Source: Halolactibacillus alkaliphilus
GTDB taxonomy: Bacteria > Bacillota > Bacilli > Bacillales > Amphibacillaceae
DNA length: 56,615 bases
NCBI RefSeq assembly: GCF_900115465.1
Contig: NZ_FOWN01000017.1
Coordinates: forward strand, 1 to 56,615
Direction: 5' to 3'
Shown: positions 29,315 through 37,856 of the stretch, in pieces
How the letters are laid out: every line of letters begins with the position of its first letter
Position numbering within the stretch: position 1 is the stretch's first letter
The notes under the pieces: generated by a model
Seen by the model: only the letters and a program-made list of their open reading frames with translations
Databases searched by the model: none
Told to the model about the DNA's origin: nothing
Made by a program: the position numbers and the translations under genes

Positions 29315-31036
29315 TTAAAGCTTTGCTTGCCACTTATTCGCCCAGACATTATCATTTGGCACACCTTTAAACGTTGACTTTCCTTCCAACTTATCAATCA
29401 GTTGTTTAATGTTTTCTTCATTTTCGTGATACGCATTAATGAAGGTTTTCACCATCGTCGCATCGTGTAAGTGGGTCGTGAAGTTCAGCGAAGCAAACAC
29501 GGTTGGGACTTCATATACATACCAAGGCACTTCATTAGACATCGCCGTCTTCCACTGAATACGGTAATTATTTTGCGCCCCGTATCCAATCACATTCGCA
29601 ATAACAAGTGCCAAATCGACGTCCTCTCGGTACTTAAGCGTTTTTCCTTTTACGCGCGTTGAGCCATCATTAATTGTGACATCATACCCGCGCTTTTCAA
29701 GTTCTGCCTTTACTGTATCTCCTGCATTTACACCCGTTGATTGAATCCCACCTTTTTCACCTTCTAAAACGTAAAGGCGAATACGTTTATGTGTTTTGGG
29801 ACTAATCGGTAAGTTCCCTTGTGTGTCTTTTACTAACGTAATCCCTTTATCCGCCGCATCCTCACGCATCTTAAGGTGTTCGTCTGAGCCAATAACCGCT
29901 AAAGCTTCTTTATCTCTTAACAACGTACCCGCTTGCCTTTTTTCATGTAAGTTTAATTTAGCTTTCAACCCTAAGATTCGGCGCAGGGCATCGGTCATAC
30001 GCTCTTCTGTAATCACACCTTCGTGGTATCCTTTTAACATAAAGTTAAAATCTTCTTCTAAATCATTAAAGAACAAGAACATGTCACAACCTGCTTGAAT
30101 CGCACGCGGTACATAGTCCTCACGACGCATTGCCGCTGTCATACCAAGCATATGTGACGCATCAGTAATGACCATTCCGTTAAAGTCCAACGTTTCTTTT
30201 AACAATCCTTGTGTCAATTCTTCTGAAAGTGTCGCAGGTAAAATATCTTCATCCTTTAAAGCTGGGTTAAGTGCTTTTTGATACGCCGGTAAAGCAATGT
30301 GACCCGCCATAATCATTTCCACACCTTCATTAATATGGTGACGATAAACCCGCCCAAATGAATCTTCCCATTCATCAACGGATAATTCATTCACACCAAG
30401 AACAAGGTGTTGATCACGTTCTTCTGTCCCGTCACCTGGCCAGTGTTTAATACATTGGATGATTTCGGACTGTGTTAAGCCTTTTAAGTAAGCATCAGTG
30501 TAGGTAATGACGTCAGCTGCATGTGTGCCATAAGCACGGGTATTAACAATTGTGTTACGCCAGTTCTCTAATATATCAACGCAAGGGTCAAAGTTAACGT
30601 TTACACCTAGTGCTGTCGCTTCGCGACCAGACACATAACCGGCATTATAAGCAACAGATGTATCTCGAGCAGCTTCTGCTTGGGCACCTGAGGCAATATA
30701 AGTGCCGTCTTGACAAGCCCCATTTCCTCCTGAGTCACAATTAGCAGCGACGAGTAACGGAATCTTTGATTTACTTTGTAAGTCATTAATCAGCGCCTGT
30801 ACTTTACTACTTTCAGCACCCATGTAACGAGCACCACCAATATGGTACTTATTTAATATCTCTTCATTAGTAAGTGCATTGCCACTAAAAGCATCTTCAC
30901 CAAAGAAAAATAGGTTAGTAAATAATTGACCGACTTTTTCCCTGTCTGTCATACCCTTAATTGTATCTTCTACCCACTGTATTTGACTTTCTGATAATTG
31001 ATAAGGTTTTTTCGTTAAATCAACTAATTTCCCCAT
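29315..31036 (-). CDS. Glycoside hydrolase family 3 enzyme with NagZ-like active site
   Basis: 573 residues. The GH3 TIM barrel occupies ~20-360 and a second alpha/beta domain the rest. The nucleophile aspartate is in MVITDASHMLG. KHWPGDGTEERDQH is the NagZ-type loop, in which a mobile Asp-His pair acts as acid/base, unlike ordinary GH3 beta-glucosidases. No signal peptide. The open frame begins at a GTG (31045) that abuts the Shine-Dalgarno GAGGA, so the ATG at 31036 is chosen. It shares the uronate operator and a cre site. Activity could be beta-N-acetylhexosaminidase, beta-glucosidase or a glycoside phosphorylase. Confidence 0.82.
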   Translation of the reverse strand: MGKLVDLTKKPYQLSESQIQWVEDTIKGMTDREKVGQLFTNLFFFGEDAFSGNALTNEEILNKYHIGGARYMGAESSKVQALINDLQSKSKIPLLVAANCDSGGNGACQDGTYIASGAQAEAARDTSVAYNAGYVSGREATALGVNVNFDPCVDILENWRNTIVNTRAYGTHAADVITYTDAYLKGLTQSEIIQCIKHWPGDGTEERDQHLVLGVNELSVDEWEDSFGRVYRHHINEGVEMIMAGHIALPAYQKALNPALKDEDILPATLSEELTQGLLKETLDFNGMVITDASHMLGMTAAMRREDYVPRAIQAGCDMFLFFNDLEEDFNFMLKGYHEGVITEERMTDALRRILGLKAKLNLHEKRQAGTLLRDKEALAVIGSDEHLKMREDAADKGITLVKDTQGNLPISPKTHKRIRLYVLEGEKGGIQSTGVNAGDTVKAELEKRGYDVTINDGSTRVKGKTLKYREDVDLALVIANVIGYGAQNNYRIQWKTAMSNEVPWYVYEVPTVFASLNFTTHLHDATMVKTFINAYHENEENIKQLIDKLEGKSTFKGVPNDNVWANKWQAKL

Positions 31037-31270
31037 ACTATACACTCCTCAACGTTTGTAATCATTACTTTAGTTATGTTGCCATTTTAGCTACTGGGCT
31101 ATTTCCACTGTTCATCGCTTATGTTCGATCGTAGGCTTCACTATGTAACGATGTACATTTAAACTGGGTGGCGCCCTTATGTATGAACACTTTTAAAAAC
31201 CGTTCCTTTCAACATTTACCTTGCCCTAAGTCCCTTTTCAATGCAATACCTCTATCACATCATTCACATA
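31037..31270 (-). other. Long 5' leader of the GH3 gene
   Basis: The promoter -10 lies about 260 bases before the GH3 ATG, leaving a ~250-base untranslated leader. I see no open frame with a convincing start, no terminator and no known riboswitch pattern. Confidence 0.4.
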
Positions 31271-31284
31271 AGATAACGCTTTCG
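31271..31284 (-). promoter_or_regulatory. cre site downstream of the GH3 promoter
   Basis: On the minus strand CGAAAGCGTTATCT matches the CcpA consensus TGWAARCGYTWNCW at 13 of 14 positions. It lies just after the predicted transcription start, a repressing position. Confidence 0.7.
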
Positions 31285-31292
31285 TTATAAGT

Positions 31293-31308
31293 TGTATACT
31301 AGCATACA
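31293..31308. promoter_or_regulatory. GntR-type operator upstream of the GH3 gene
   Basis: TGTATACTAGCATACA, identical to the kdgA operator, again sits on the -10 box. Confidence 0.8.
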
Positions 31309-31324
31309 TTAAAACGTTTGACAA
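31296..31324 (-). promoter_or_regulatory. Promoter of the GH3 gene
   Basis: On the minus strand TTGTCA (31319-31324) and TAGTAT (31296-31301) are 17 bases apart, the same layout as kdgA. Confidence 0.75.
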
Positions 31325-31390
31325 CTCTTTTTTTATCAATTTCACTTGATTTCACGTTACCTTTCTCTTTCGCCCTGACAGTAAAAACAA

Positions 31391-31429
31391 CAAAAAACCC
31401 CACAACCACAAAATGAGCGGTTGTAGGGT
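31391..31429 (-). terminator. Terminator of the GPH symporter gene
   Basis: On the minus strand CCCTACAACC pairs with GGTTGTGGGG (one wobble), followed by six T. It begins nine bases after the stop codon. Confidence 0.85.
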
Positions 31430-31437
31430 GTGTTACA

Positions 31438-32949
31438 CTATTTACTTGCCAAATTTTCTTCACGACGCTTTTGAAGTTCGTCTTGGACTTCCTTCATTTT
31501 ATCTTTAGAAAGCGGATAAAACTTCATCGCGACTAAAGAAATAATCCAAGCAATCATTAACGTACCAATAAATAAGAAGACACCTACCCAGAACAAGCTA
31601 TCACTATAAGGTGTATCTACATCCGGGAACACTTCTCTAAAACCAATGACCGCAAGCAATACACCGATTAACGTTTGAGCTAATGATGAAATCATCTTAT
31701 CAACGAATGAGAAAATCGTTCCCATAACCCCAGGTGCATAGCGCCCCGTTAAATATGTTTCATAATCTGTCACATCAGGAATCATCGGAATAACTAATCC
31801 ACCTGAAAGCGTTCTTACACCCGTACCAAAAACGTAAGCTACTAAAAATGCAATAGTCATGAAGTTCCAGTTACCTAAACGAATCTGAGAAGGCTCACCT
31901 AACCAAAGCAGTAAAAACATCGTTGTAAACGCAAACATCGCTAGCCACGTTGAAACGATATAGCCTTTTTTCGTACCGAATTTAGCCGCAAATCCTGTCC
32001 CAAATAAAACGAGGATAATATTCGGAATCATCATAATCCCAGCTAATGTACCATAAAGAGAAAAATCACCAATAATAACACCAAAAATAACGACCATAAC
32101 AATTGAGTTCGTTGCTACTTGTTGACCAAGTTTATCGGTTGATGCCGCAACAATAAGCATCTGTAAGGCACGGTTTCTTTTTAAAATCGCGATCATATCT
32201 TTAAACGTAATTTTTACCGTTTGACCCGTACCAAAATTCTCAGAGATATCACTGGACCAGATCCCAATAATCGCCAATAAGGTGAACACACCCGATATCG
32301 CTATAAAAGTAAGGGCAAACTCATGGAATAACGCTTCCGTATTGGCAGTAAATCCACCATATTTAGGAACTAAGTAGCTCGATAAATATATCGGTGCTGC
32401 CGCAAAGAGAATAGACGTTAACGTAATATCGAACGTTGAAAATAGTGGGCGTTGTGACGGATCAGTTGTAATAACTGATTGACCTGATTTAGTCACAGCT
32501 GTTTGGAATGTATAACCGATAATATATAACATATAAAGAAGAATGAAATAAACCAAACGTAAACTTTCTGGTGCGTGTTGATTGGTAAAGAAGATAAGCA
32601 ACACAGCAACCGTCATCACCACATAACCCAATACCATAAACGGTCTAAACTTTCCATATTTACCATCGGTCTTATCAATCCATAGACCAATAATAGGATC
32701 TGTAATACCGTCAAAGATACGTGAACCAGTAATTAATGTCGATACGACTACCGTACCCAAACCAATAGGACCTGTCGCAAAATAAGCTACATTCATCATC
32801 AAAAACATAAATATGTTTGTTGCTGTATTATTTGCCGCAAAGAATCCCATCTGCCATATTTTCGCACGTCGATACTTACTTTCTTTTTCTGATAATTGAT
32901 TTGCTTGTGCTTCCGCTACAATACGATGCTGATCATTATCCATTTTCAT
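31438..32949 (-). CDS. GPH-family (MFS) glycoside/hexuronide:cation symporter
   Basis: 503-residue membrane protein with about 12 hydrophobic segments. The glycoside-pentoside-hexuronide family block is SRIFDGITDPIIGLWIDKTD followed by GKYGKFRPF (residues ~75-105). The N and C termini are charged and cytoplasmic. AGAGGAG precedes the ATG at 32949. It is a single-gene unit with operator and cre in its promoter. The context makes a glucuronide or uronate-containing oligosaccharide the likely cargo, as for UidB. The cargo is not shown by sequence. Confidence 0.9.
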   Translation of the reverse strand: MKMDNDQHRIVAEAQANQLSEKESKYRRAKIWQMGFFAANNTATNIFMFLMMNVAYFATGPIGLGTVVVSTLITGSRIFDGITDPIIGLWIDKTDGKYGKFRPFMVLGYVVMTVAVLLIFFTNQHAPESLRLVYFILLYMLYIIGYTFQTAVTKSGQSVITTDPSQRPLFSTFDITLTSILFAAAPIYLSSYLVPKYGGFTANTEALFHEFALTFIAISGVFTLLAIIGIWSSDISENFGTGQTVKITFKDMIAILKRNRALQMLIVAASTDKLGQQVATNSIVMVVIFGVIIGDFSLYGTLAGIMMIPNIILVLFGTGFAAKFGTKKGYIVSTWLAMFAFTTMFLLLWLGEPSQIRLGNWNFMTIAFLVAYVFGTGVRTLSGGLVIPMIPDVTDYETYLTGRYAPGVMGTIFSFVDKMISSLAQTLIGVLLAVIGFREVFPDVDTPYSDSLFWVGVFLFIGTLMIAWIISLVAMKFYPLSKDKMKEVQDELQKRREENLASK

Positions 32950-32981
32950 CTTTAAATCTCCTCTTTGTATGAATTATTTAT

Positions 32982-32995
32982 TGAAAGCGTTACCT
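32982..32995 (-). promoter_or_regulatory. cre site upstream of the GPH symporter gene
   Basis: TGAAAGCGTTACCT (written on the plus strand) matches the CcpA consensus TGWAARCGYTWNCW at every position. It lies between the promoter and the start codon, so repression by CcpA is expected. Confidence 0.8.
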
Positions 32996-33003
32996 TATGT
33001 ACT

Positions 33004-33018
33004 AGTATACTAGCATCC
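33004..33018. promoter_or_regulatory. GntR-type operator upstream of the GPH symporter gene
   Basis: AGTATACTAGCATCC shares the TATACTAGCAT core with the kdgA and GH3 operators and covers the -10. The adjacent TGTACTAGTATAC adds an overlapping half-site. Confidence 0.7.
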
Positions 33019-33035
33019 TTTTGTGGTTTTGACTA
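33007..33035 (-). promoter_or_regulatory. Promoter of the GPH symporter gene
   Basis: On the minus strand TAGTCA (33030-33035) and TAGTAT (33007-33012) are 17 bases apart, in register with the kdgA and GH3 promoters. The -35 is weak. Confidence 0.6.
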
Positions 33036-33162
33036 GTCTTTTTTTAAAAAAAGTAATTATTTTTTGATAAAACAAGACCTCTGTTCATTTTAAAGCAGCG
33101 TAGAGACAAGATAAACACTTAGTTTTTAAACAAGATAAAATAGATACGTTACAAGTAATCGC

Positions 33163-33191
33163 TTGATAATTAGACAGAAAAACAATAGAAT
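33163..33191 (+). promoter_or_regulatory. Promoter of the GntR regulator gene
   Basis: TTGATA (33163-33168) and TAGAAT (33186-33191) are 17 bases apart. A palindrome AATACTAGTATT (33189-33200) overlaps the -10, which suggests autoregulation. Confidence 0.65.
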
Positions 33192-33200
33192 ACTAGTATT
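33189..33200. promoter_or_regulatory. GntR-type operator O1 at its own promoter
   Basis: AATACTAGTATT is a perfect palindrome with the TACTAG core of the uronate operators and lies on the -10 box. Confidence 0.6.
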
Positions 33201-33228
33201 ACGTATTTATCTATTTACTAACCAAAAC

Positions 33229-33246
33229 TTGTATACTAGATAACAA
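33229..33246. promoter_or_regulatory. GntR-type operator O2 in the regulator leader
   Basis: TTGTATACTAGATAACAA has TTGT/ACAA outer arms and the TATACTAG core. It lies 18 bases ahead of the regulator ATG, downstream of the transcription start. Confidence 0.7.
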
Positions 33247-33264
33247 AAGAGAGGATACTGCATA

Positions 33265-33981
33265 ATGATGACCATTTTAGAACGTACATCCGGTGAGAAC
33301 AATCGGGATTTTGCCTATCGCACCGTCAAACAAGCCATTATGACATTAGAATTAGAACCAGGACAACCAATCAGTGAAGTGGAGATCGCTGAACAACTAG
33401 GTATTTCACGCACACCGATTCGTGAAGTGATTGCTAAATTAAAGGAGGAGTACCTTGTCGAAGTCACACCTCAAGTAGGGACTTATGTTTCTAAAATTCA
33501 ACCCCAACTGGTGGAAGAGGCGGTTTTCACACGGGCGACGCTTGAGCGTGAACTATTAAAATTAGCGTGTGAAGATTTTCCTGAAGATATTTTAACCGAG
33601 TTGAAAATTAGTCTGATGCGACAAGAACAGTTATTTAAACAACAAGGAACAGAACAACAATTTCACGAGCTCGACAAGGAGTTTCACTACCTTATCTTTA
33701 AAGGCGTTAAAAAAGAACATGTCTGGGGAGCTATTACACGACTAAGTACACACTATAACCGGATTCGCCTACTTTCAGAAATCGAATTCAGTTTTGAGAA
33801 TGCCTTAAAACAACATAAGCGAATAGTAGAAATTATCGATACACAGGCATTAAGCTTAGTTAATCCGATGATTGATGAACACATCCTCGCCCCAACAAAA
33901 CAGTGGAACAAACTGTATAAAGAGGACAGTGAATTTAGCCATTATTTTGATAACGCCTATAAGTCACCAGGATATCAGTAA
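33265..33981 (+). CDS. GntR-family (FCD type) regulator of uronate genes
   Basis: 238-residue DNA-binding regulator. The winged helix-turn-helix is at ~15-80 with ISEVEIAEQLGISRTPIREV, and the FCD all-helical ligand domain at ~90-225. The metal-binding residues are likely in FHELDKEFHYLIF and the C-terminal H of MIDEHI. It is divergent from the GPH symporter gene. Operators of one type precede this gene, the symporter, the GH3 gene and kdgA, so this protein is the best candidate repressor, relieved by a uronate-derived effector. Two adjacent ATG codons are possible starts after GAGAGGA. It resembles UxuR/ExuR-type FadR-group proteins. Confidence 0.88.
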   Translation: MMTILERTSGENNRDFAYRTVKQAIMTLELEPGQPISEVEIAEQLGISRTPIREVIAKLKEEYLVEVTPQVGTYVSKIQPQLVEEAVFTRATLERELLKLACEDFPEDILTELKISLMRQEQLFKQQGTEQQFHELDKEFHYLIFKGVKKEHVWGAITRLSTHYNRIRLLSEIEFSFENALKQHKRIVEIIDTQALSLVNPMIDEHILAPTKQWNKLYKEDSEFSHYFDNAYKSPGYQ

Positions 33982-34012
33982 GAACCTCTTATTATTTAAG
34001 AAAGAAAGCAAG

Positions 34013-34053
34013 AAAACAGGTAAGACGATGTACTTCATCGTCTTACCTGTTTT
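34013..34053. terminator. Bidirectional terminator between the GntR gene and ywfO
   Basis: An 18-base perfect stem (34013-34030 with 34036-34053, AAAACAGGTAAGACGATG) with a 5-base loop lies between convergent genes and is flanked by A and T runs on the two sides. Its edge touches the ywfO stop codon. Confidence 0.9.
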
Positions 34054-35355
34054 TTAGCGTTGATTTAATTTGAGTAATGTTACTATCGCATCTTTCTCTT
34101 TTGAAGGTGTTAGTTTTTCAATCTCATCTCGTGGATAAAACAACTTATGATCAGACCGTGTTTTACCTGAAATTGCATCAACAATCGTTGATAAACGAGA
34201 GAGCTCAACCAATTCATCTTCAGGCGTCAAAAGATAGATGGGGACGCGTTCATTTGATTCACCTGGCCGGTAAAAGTCATAAGGCAAATCAGACGTTGAG
34301 TCTTCAACTAAATAATATGTCGGGTCAAGGCCAACAGCCTCAAAAGCTTGATAGAGCGTCTGCCAATCTTTCGCCTCAAAATCGGTATGATGTGACACAA
34401 ACTTAAATAGCTTACGATTCACAAAACGATCACATAAATCGTGTAAGATGTAATCGGTCTCCTCTTTCCATTGTTGGAAATAATACATCACAATCGTTTC
34501 ATCTAAACGGATATAGTCCTCTAGCGATACGTCACCTTTAAAAAATGACAAGAAGTGATCAGGCGTTTGTCTAAACTGATACCCCGCTTGATACAGCTCT
34601 TTTACCCGGTGCAAAATACGGGATAATAATACTTCTGCCGAACGGCTTACTGGGTGAAAATACACTTGCCAATGCATTTGGTAACGACTCAAAATATAAT
34701 CCTCCACCGCGTGCATCCCTGTTTGTTTGATAACAACCTGGTCTTTTTTTGGGCGCATCACTCTAAGCAAGCGCTCCAAATCAAATTGACCGTAGCTGAC
34801 TCCAGTAAAATAAGCATCCCGCAGTAAATAATCCATCCGGTCCGCATCGATCTGACTTGAAATCAAACTAACGACCAGTTGATCTTCATGTGTTTTATTA
34901 ATAACTGCAGCTACTTGTTCTGGAAATGTATCCGACACTTTCTTTAAAACATGATGCACTTCGGTGTCACCTAATATAATGGCTTGAGTAAATTGTTCGT
35001 GATCAAGATCAAACACCTTCTCAAATGAGTGCGAGAACGGTCCATGACCTAAATCATGAAGTAAACTTGCGGTTAAGGCAAGTAAACGTTGGTCCTCACT
35101 CCACTCTTTTCGACCGGTGAAATTCTCAGTAATTCGACGAACAAGTTCATAAACACCGAGTGAGTGATTAAAACGTGAGTGTTCTGCCCCGTGAAAAGTT
35201 AAGTAACTCGTGCCAAGTTGCTTAATGCGACGGAGGCGTTGAAATTCCTTCGTTCCAATTAAATCCCAAATCACCCGATACCTGACGTGGATATAACGGT
35301 GGACTGGATCTTTAAACACCTTCTCTTCTTGCAGCTGTTCGCAGCGATAACTCAT
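34054..35355 (-). CDS. ywfO: HD-domain phosphohydrolase (YwfO family)
   Basis: 433-residue SAMHD1/dGTPase-like HD protein. Metal ligands are in HSRFNHSLGVYEL (H...), ASLLHDLGHGPFSHSFE (HD) and IDADRMDYLLRDAYF (D). Cytoplasmic, no membrane segment. In Bacillus subtilis the ywfO product belongs to the same family, close to lipL and pta, as here. The nucleotide substrate is not certain. The C-terminal ~120 residues form a separate domain with no motif I recognise. Confidence 0.9.
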   Translation of the reverse strand: MSYRCEQLQEEKVFKDPVHRYIHVRYRVIWDLIGTKEFQRLRRIKQLGTSYLTFHGAEHSRFNHSLGVYELVRRITENFTGRKEWSEDQRLLALTASLLHDLGHGPFSHSFEKVFDLDHEQFTQAIILGDTEVHHVLKKVSDTFPEQVAAVINKTHEDQLVVSLISSQIDADRMDYLLRDAYFTGVSYGQFDLERLLRVMRPKKDQVVIKQTGMHAVEDYILSRYQMHWQVYFHPVSRSAEVLLSRILHRVKELYQAGYQFRQTPDHFLSFFKGDVSLEDYIRLDETIVMYYFQQWKEETDYILHDLCDRFVNRKLFKFVSHHTDFEAKDWQTLYQAFEAVGLDPTYYLVEDSTSDLPYDFYRPGESNERVPIYLLTPEDELVELSRLSTIVDAISGKTRSDHKLFYPRDEIEKLTPSKEKDAIVTLLKLNQR

Positions 35356-35586
35356 ATAAATCGCCCCCTTCTGGTAAAAATACGTCTAGTTTATTTCATG
35401 TTACGTGACTTCTTCTCTAATATATCGTATAAAAATAAGTATGTGTAAAACCATTTCCGAAAAATGATGGGATAATTTCCTTCAGTATAGCATATCTTGC
35501 ACATTTCACGCGAAAACAAAGCGAACAATTCGCTTAAATCCTTGATTTTTCGTATAATAGTTAAGATTGAATATTGAGGTGATAAG

Positions 35587-36414
35587 ATGAAACAATGGAC
35601 AACGATTTTCCCTAATGATACCCTTCGCTTTATTGATGATACCCAGTCAGATATTCTGCCGTACCAATCATTCGCGATTGATGATAGCTTAATTGAAACC
35701 ATTGAGCACTCAAAACCAACCGTGCGCTTGTGGCGACACCATCCGTACGTGATTTTAGGGATTGCTGATACGAAGTTACCCTATTTAACGGAGGCTTTAA
35801 CCTATCTTGAACAAGCAGGATACAAAACGGTTGTTAGAAATTCCGGGGGCTTGGCCGTCGTGGCCGATGAAGGGGTTTTAAGTGTGTCACTTATTTTACC
35901 CGAAGCAAAGACGACATCGATTAATGAAGGCTACGAGAAGATGGTGGCATTTGTTCGAGAATTATTAAAGCCGTGGACAAAAGATATTAAAGCATTTGAA
36001 GTGGTTGGTTCCTATTGTCCGGGTGACTATGACTTAAGTATCAACGGACAAAAATTTGCTGGTATCTCTCAGCGCCGCGTAAAAAATGGGCTAAGTGTAC
36101 AAATATATTTAGCACTGACACCCGATCACCAGTCACGGGCGAAGCTGATTCAAACTTTCTATCAGATTGGCAAAAAAAATGACGCTACCCGTTTTACGTA
36201 TCCTGACGTTGAGCCTAGGACGATGGAGTCTCTCTCAACATTGATCGGCGAGACGATCGACGTCAGTCATATGGTGAAAAGAATGAAACATTTGCTCTCC
36301 ATGCATTTTACACTGGAAGAAGATAACTTAACGGAAAAAGAACAAGCGATTTTAATTAAACGTGAACAACAGATGATTGATCGCAATAAAAAAGCACTGG
36401 GACCTTTTTTTTAG
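35587..36414 (+). CDS. lipL: Octanoyl-[GcvH]:protein N-octanoyltransferase
   Basis: 275-residue BPL/LplA-fold amidotransferase that moves octanoyl groups from GcvH to the E2 subunits of dehydrogenases. The nucleophile cysteine is in VVGSYCPGDYDLSING (near residue 143), as in Bacillus LipL. RNSGGLAVVADEGVL and KFAGISQRRVKNGLSV are other family blocks. TGAGGTGATA precedes the ATG. It is single and convergent with pta, sharing a terminator. The lplJ/lipM genes are not in the window. LipL presence shows lipoylation in the organism. Confidence 0.92.
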   Translation: MKQWTTIFPNDTLRFIDDTQSDILPYQSFAIDDSLIETIEHSKPTVRLWRHHPYVILGIADTKLPYLTEALTYLEQAGYKTVVRNSGGLAVVADEGVLSVSLILPEAKTTSINEGYEKMVAFVRELLKPWTKDIKAFEVVGSYCPGDYDLSINGQKFAGISQRRVKNGLSVQIYLALTPDHQSRAKLIQTFYQIGKKNDATRFTYPDVEPRTMESLSTLIGETIDVSHMVKRMKHLLSMHFTLEEDNLTEKEQAILIKREQQMIDRNKKALGPFF

Positions 36415-36429
36415 TCTCAGTGCTTTTTT
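36388..36429. terminator. Bidirectional terminator between lipL and pta
   Basis: AAAAAGCACTGGGAC pairs with GTCTCAGTGCTTTTT, with T-runs on both strands. The 5' arm lies within the last codons of lipL. Confidence 0.85.
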
Positions 36430-36482
36430 CATATGCGCATTTCTTAAGAAATACTTGAGCCAAATGGACTCCATGCATTAAT

Positions 36483-37454
36483 TTATAAAGCTTGAGCTGC
36501 AGTAATAATCGCAAGCTTGTACACATCATCTGCATTACAACCACGTGATAAGTCGTTTACCGGTGCATTTAATCCTTGTAAGATAGGGCCAACGGCATCG
36601 TAATTACCTAGACGTTGCGCAATCTTGTAGCCGATGTTACCTGCTTCTAAGCTTGGGAATACAAACACATTCGCATCACCTTGGATTTCTGAATCGGGGG
36701 CTTTTTTCTGAGCAACACTCGGGACAAAGGCTGCATCAAATTGAAACTCTCCGTCTAACACTAAGTGAGGTGCTAGTTCTTTGGCAATCGTCACAGCTTC
36801 AGCAACTTTTTCAGTTTCTTCAGACTTTGCTGATCCTTTAGTGGAGAAACTTAGCATCGCAACGCGTGGATCAATATCGAATAATGTCGCTGTCTCGGCA
36901 GAAGCTATCGCAATTTCCGCAAGATCTTGGCTATTCGGTGCAATATTGATCGCACAATCTGCAAATACATACTTTTCTTCTTCACGTACCATCACAAAGA
37001 CACCTGAGGTTTTCTTAATACCTGGTTTAGTTTTAATGATTTGAAGCGCTGGACGAACCGTATCAGCTGTTGAGTGCGCAGCACCACTTACTAATCCATC
37101 GGCTTTACCCATATAGACAAGCATCGTACCGAAATAATTTTCATCTTTTAACATCTGACGCGCTTGCTCAACTGTCGCTTTGCCTTTACGTCGTTCTACA
37201 AAGCTTTCTACCATCGCATCAAAATCATAATAATCTTCCGGATTAACAACCTCTACATTGTTTAACGTTGAATTTAGTTCTGCTGCTTGCTGTTCTAATT
37301 CTTCTCGTTTACCTACTAGTACAGGTGTGATGATTCCTTCTGCTGCTAATTTACTTGCCGCTTCTAAAATACGATCATCGGAACCCTCTGGAAAGACGAT
37401 TTTCTTAGCGCTTCCTGCAAGTTGATCTTGTAATGTATTAAATAAGTTGCTCAT
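36483..37454 (-). CDS. pta: Phosphate acetyltransferase
   Basis: Converts acetyl-CoA and phosphate to acetyl phosphate, the first step of acetate formation. Length 323 residues is that of the short Firmicute Pta. Signature blocks are GSDDRILEAASKL, FGTMLVYMGKADGLVSGAAH (H of the active region) and LSFSTKGSAKSEETEKV, with QGDANVFVFPSLEAGNIGYK near the end. The ORF starts five codons earlier, but GGAGGG and MSNLFNTLQD place the start at ATG 37454. It probably supplies ATP during sugar fermentation together with acetate kinase, which is not in the window. Confidence 0.96.
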   Translation of the reverse strand: MSNLFNTLQDQLAGSAKKIVFPEGSDDRILEAASKLAAEGIITPVLVGKREELEQQAAELNSTLNNVEVVNPEDYYDFDAMVESFVERRKGKATVEQARQMLKDENYFGTMLVYMGKADGLVSGAAHSTADTVRPALQIIKTKPGIKKTSGVFVMVREEEKYVFADCAINIAPNSQDLAEIAIASAETATLFDIDPRVAMLSFSTKGSAKSEETEKVAEAVTIAKELAPHLVLDGEFQFDAAFVPSVAQKKAPDSEIQGDANVFVFPSLEAGNIGYKIAQRLGNYDAVGPILQGLNAPVNDLSRGCNADDVYKLAIITAAQAL

Positions 37455-37469
37455 GTGTATTCCCTCCAA

Positions 37470-37754
37470 CTAATGTTCTGTTATATATAATACGCTTTTT
37501 TTGTATCAATTTAAAGGGTTTCAGCTTATTTCTTAAAATTCTTTTAATTCACGTAAAAAAATGTTCACAATTCTAGTGATTTTCCCTTGGCTTCTTTAAT
37601 GTCTTCTTAGCTATTTCATAATAATAGTTATACATAAGCACCTTACTTTAAACATTCATTAGAAGGTTACCACATCCGGGTTTGGTTATACATCCCGTTC
37701 CTATATGTATAAAGTTGGCCTAGCAAGCAGTGCGCTGCTTGGCTAAAGATTGAC
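37470..37754. other. Intergenic region upstream of pta
   Basis: No gene. A possible minus-strand pta promoter is TTGATA (37504-37509) with TATATA (37482-37487), spacer 16. A hairpin near 37725-37744 (TAGCAAGCAG, then CTGCTTGGCTA) is followed by no U-tract and is unexplained. Confidence 0.4.
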
Positions 37755-37808
37755 AAAATAAAACATTGCTACCTTCAGAGAAATTCGCTCTCTTTAAAGG
37801 TAGCAATG
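37755..37808 (-). terminator. Terminator of the small unknown gene
   Basis: CATTGCTACCTT (37764-37775) pairs perfectly with AAGGTAGCAATG (37797-37808), with extra inner pairs AGAGA/TCTCT. On the minus strand the stem is followed by TTTTATTTTG. Confidence 0.85.
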
Positions 37809-37856
37809 ATTACTAAGCCATATATCATCTTGGCGGACTAACATATCAACAAATAA

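Noticed and set aside
29295-29335. Inverted repeat GCAAGCTTTA near the end of the GH3 gene
   Set aside because: No U-tract follows in the gene's direction, and arms are imperfect.
35391-35702. Minus-strand frame of 103 residues upstream of and across the lipL start
   Set aside because: It overlaps the lipL 5' region in antisense, has no family match and its composition follows the shadow frame of lipL.
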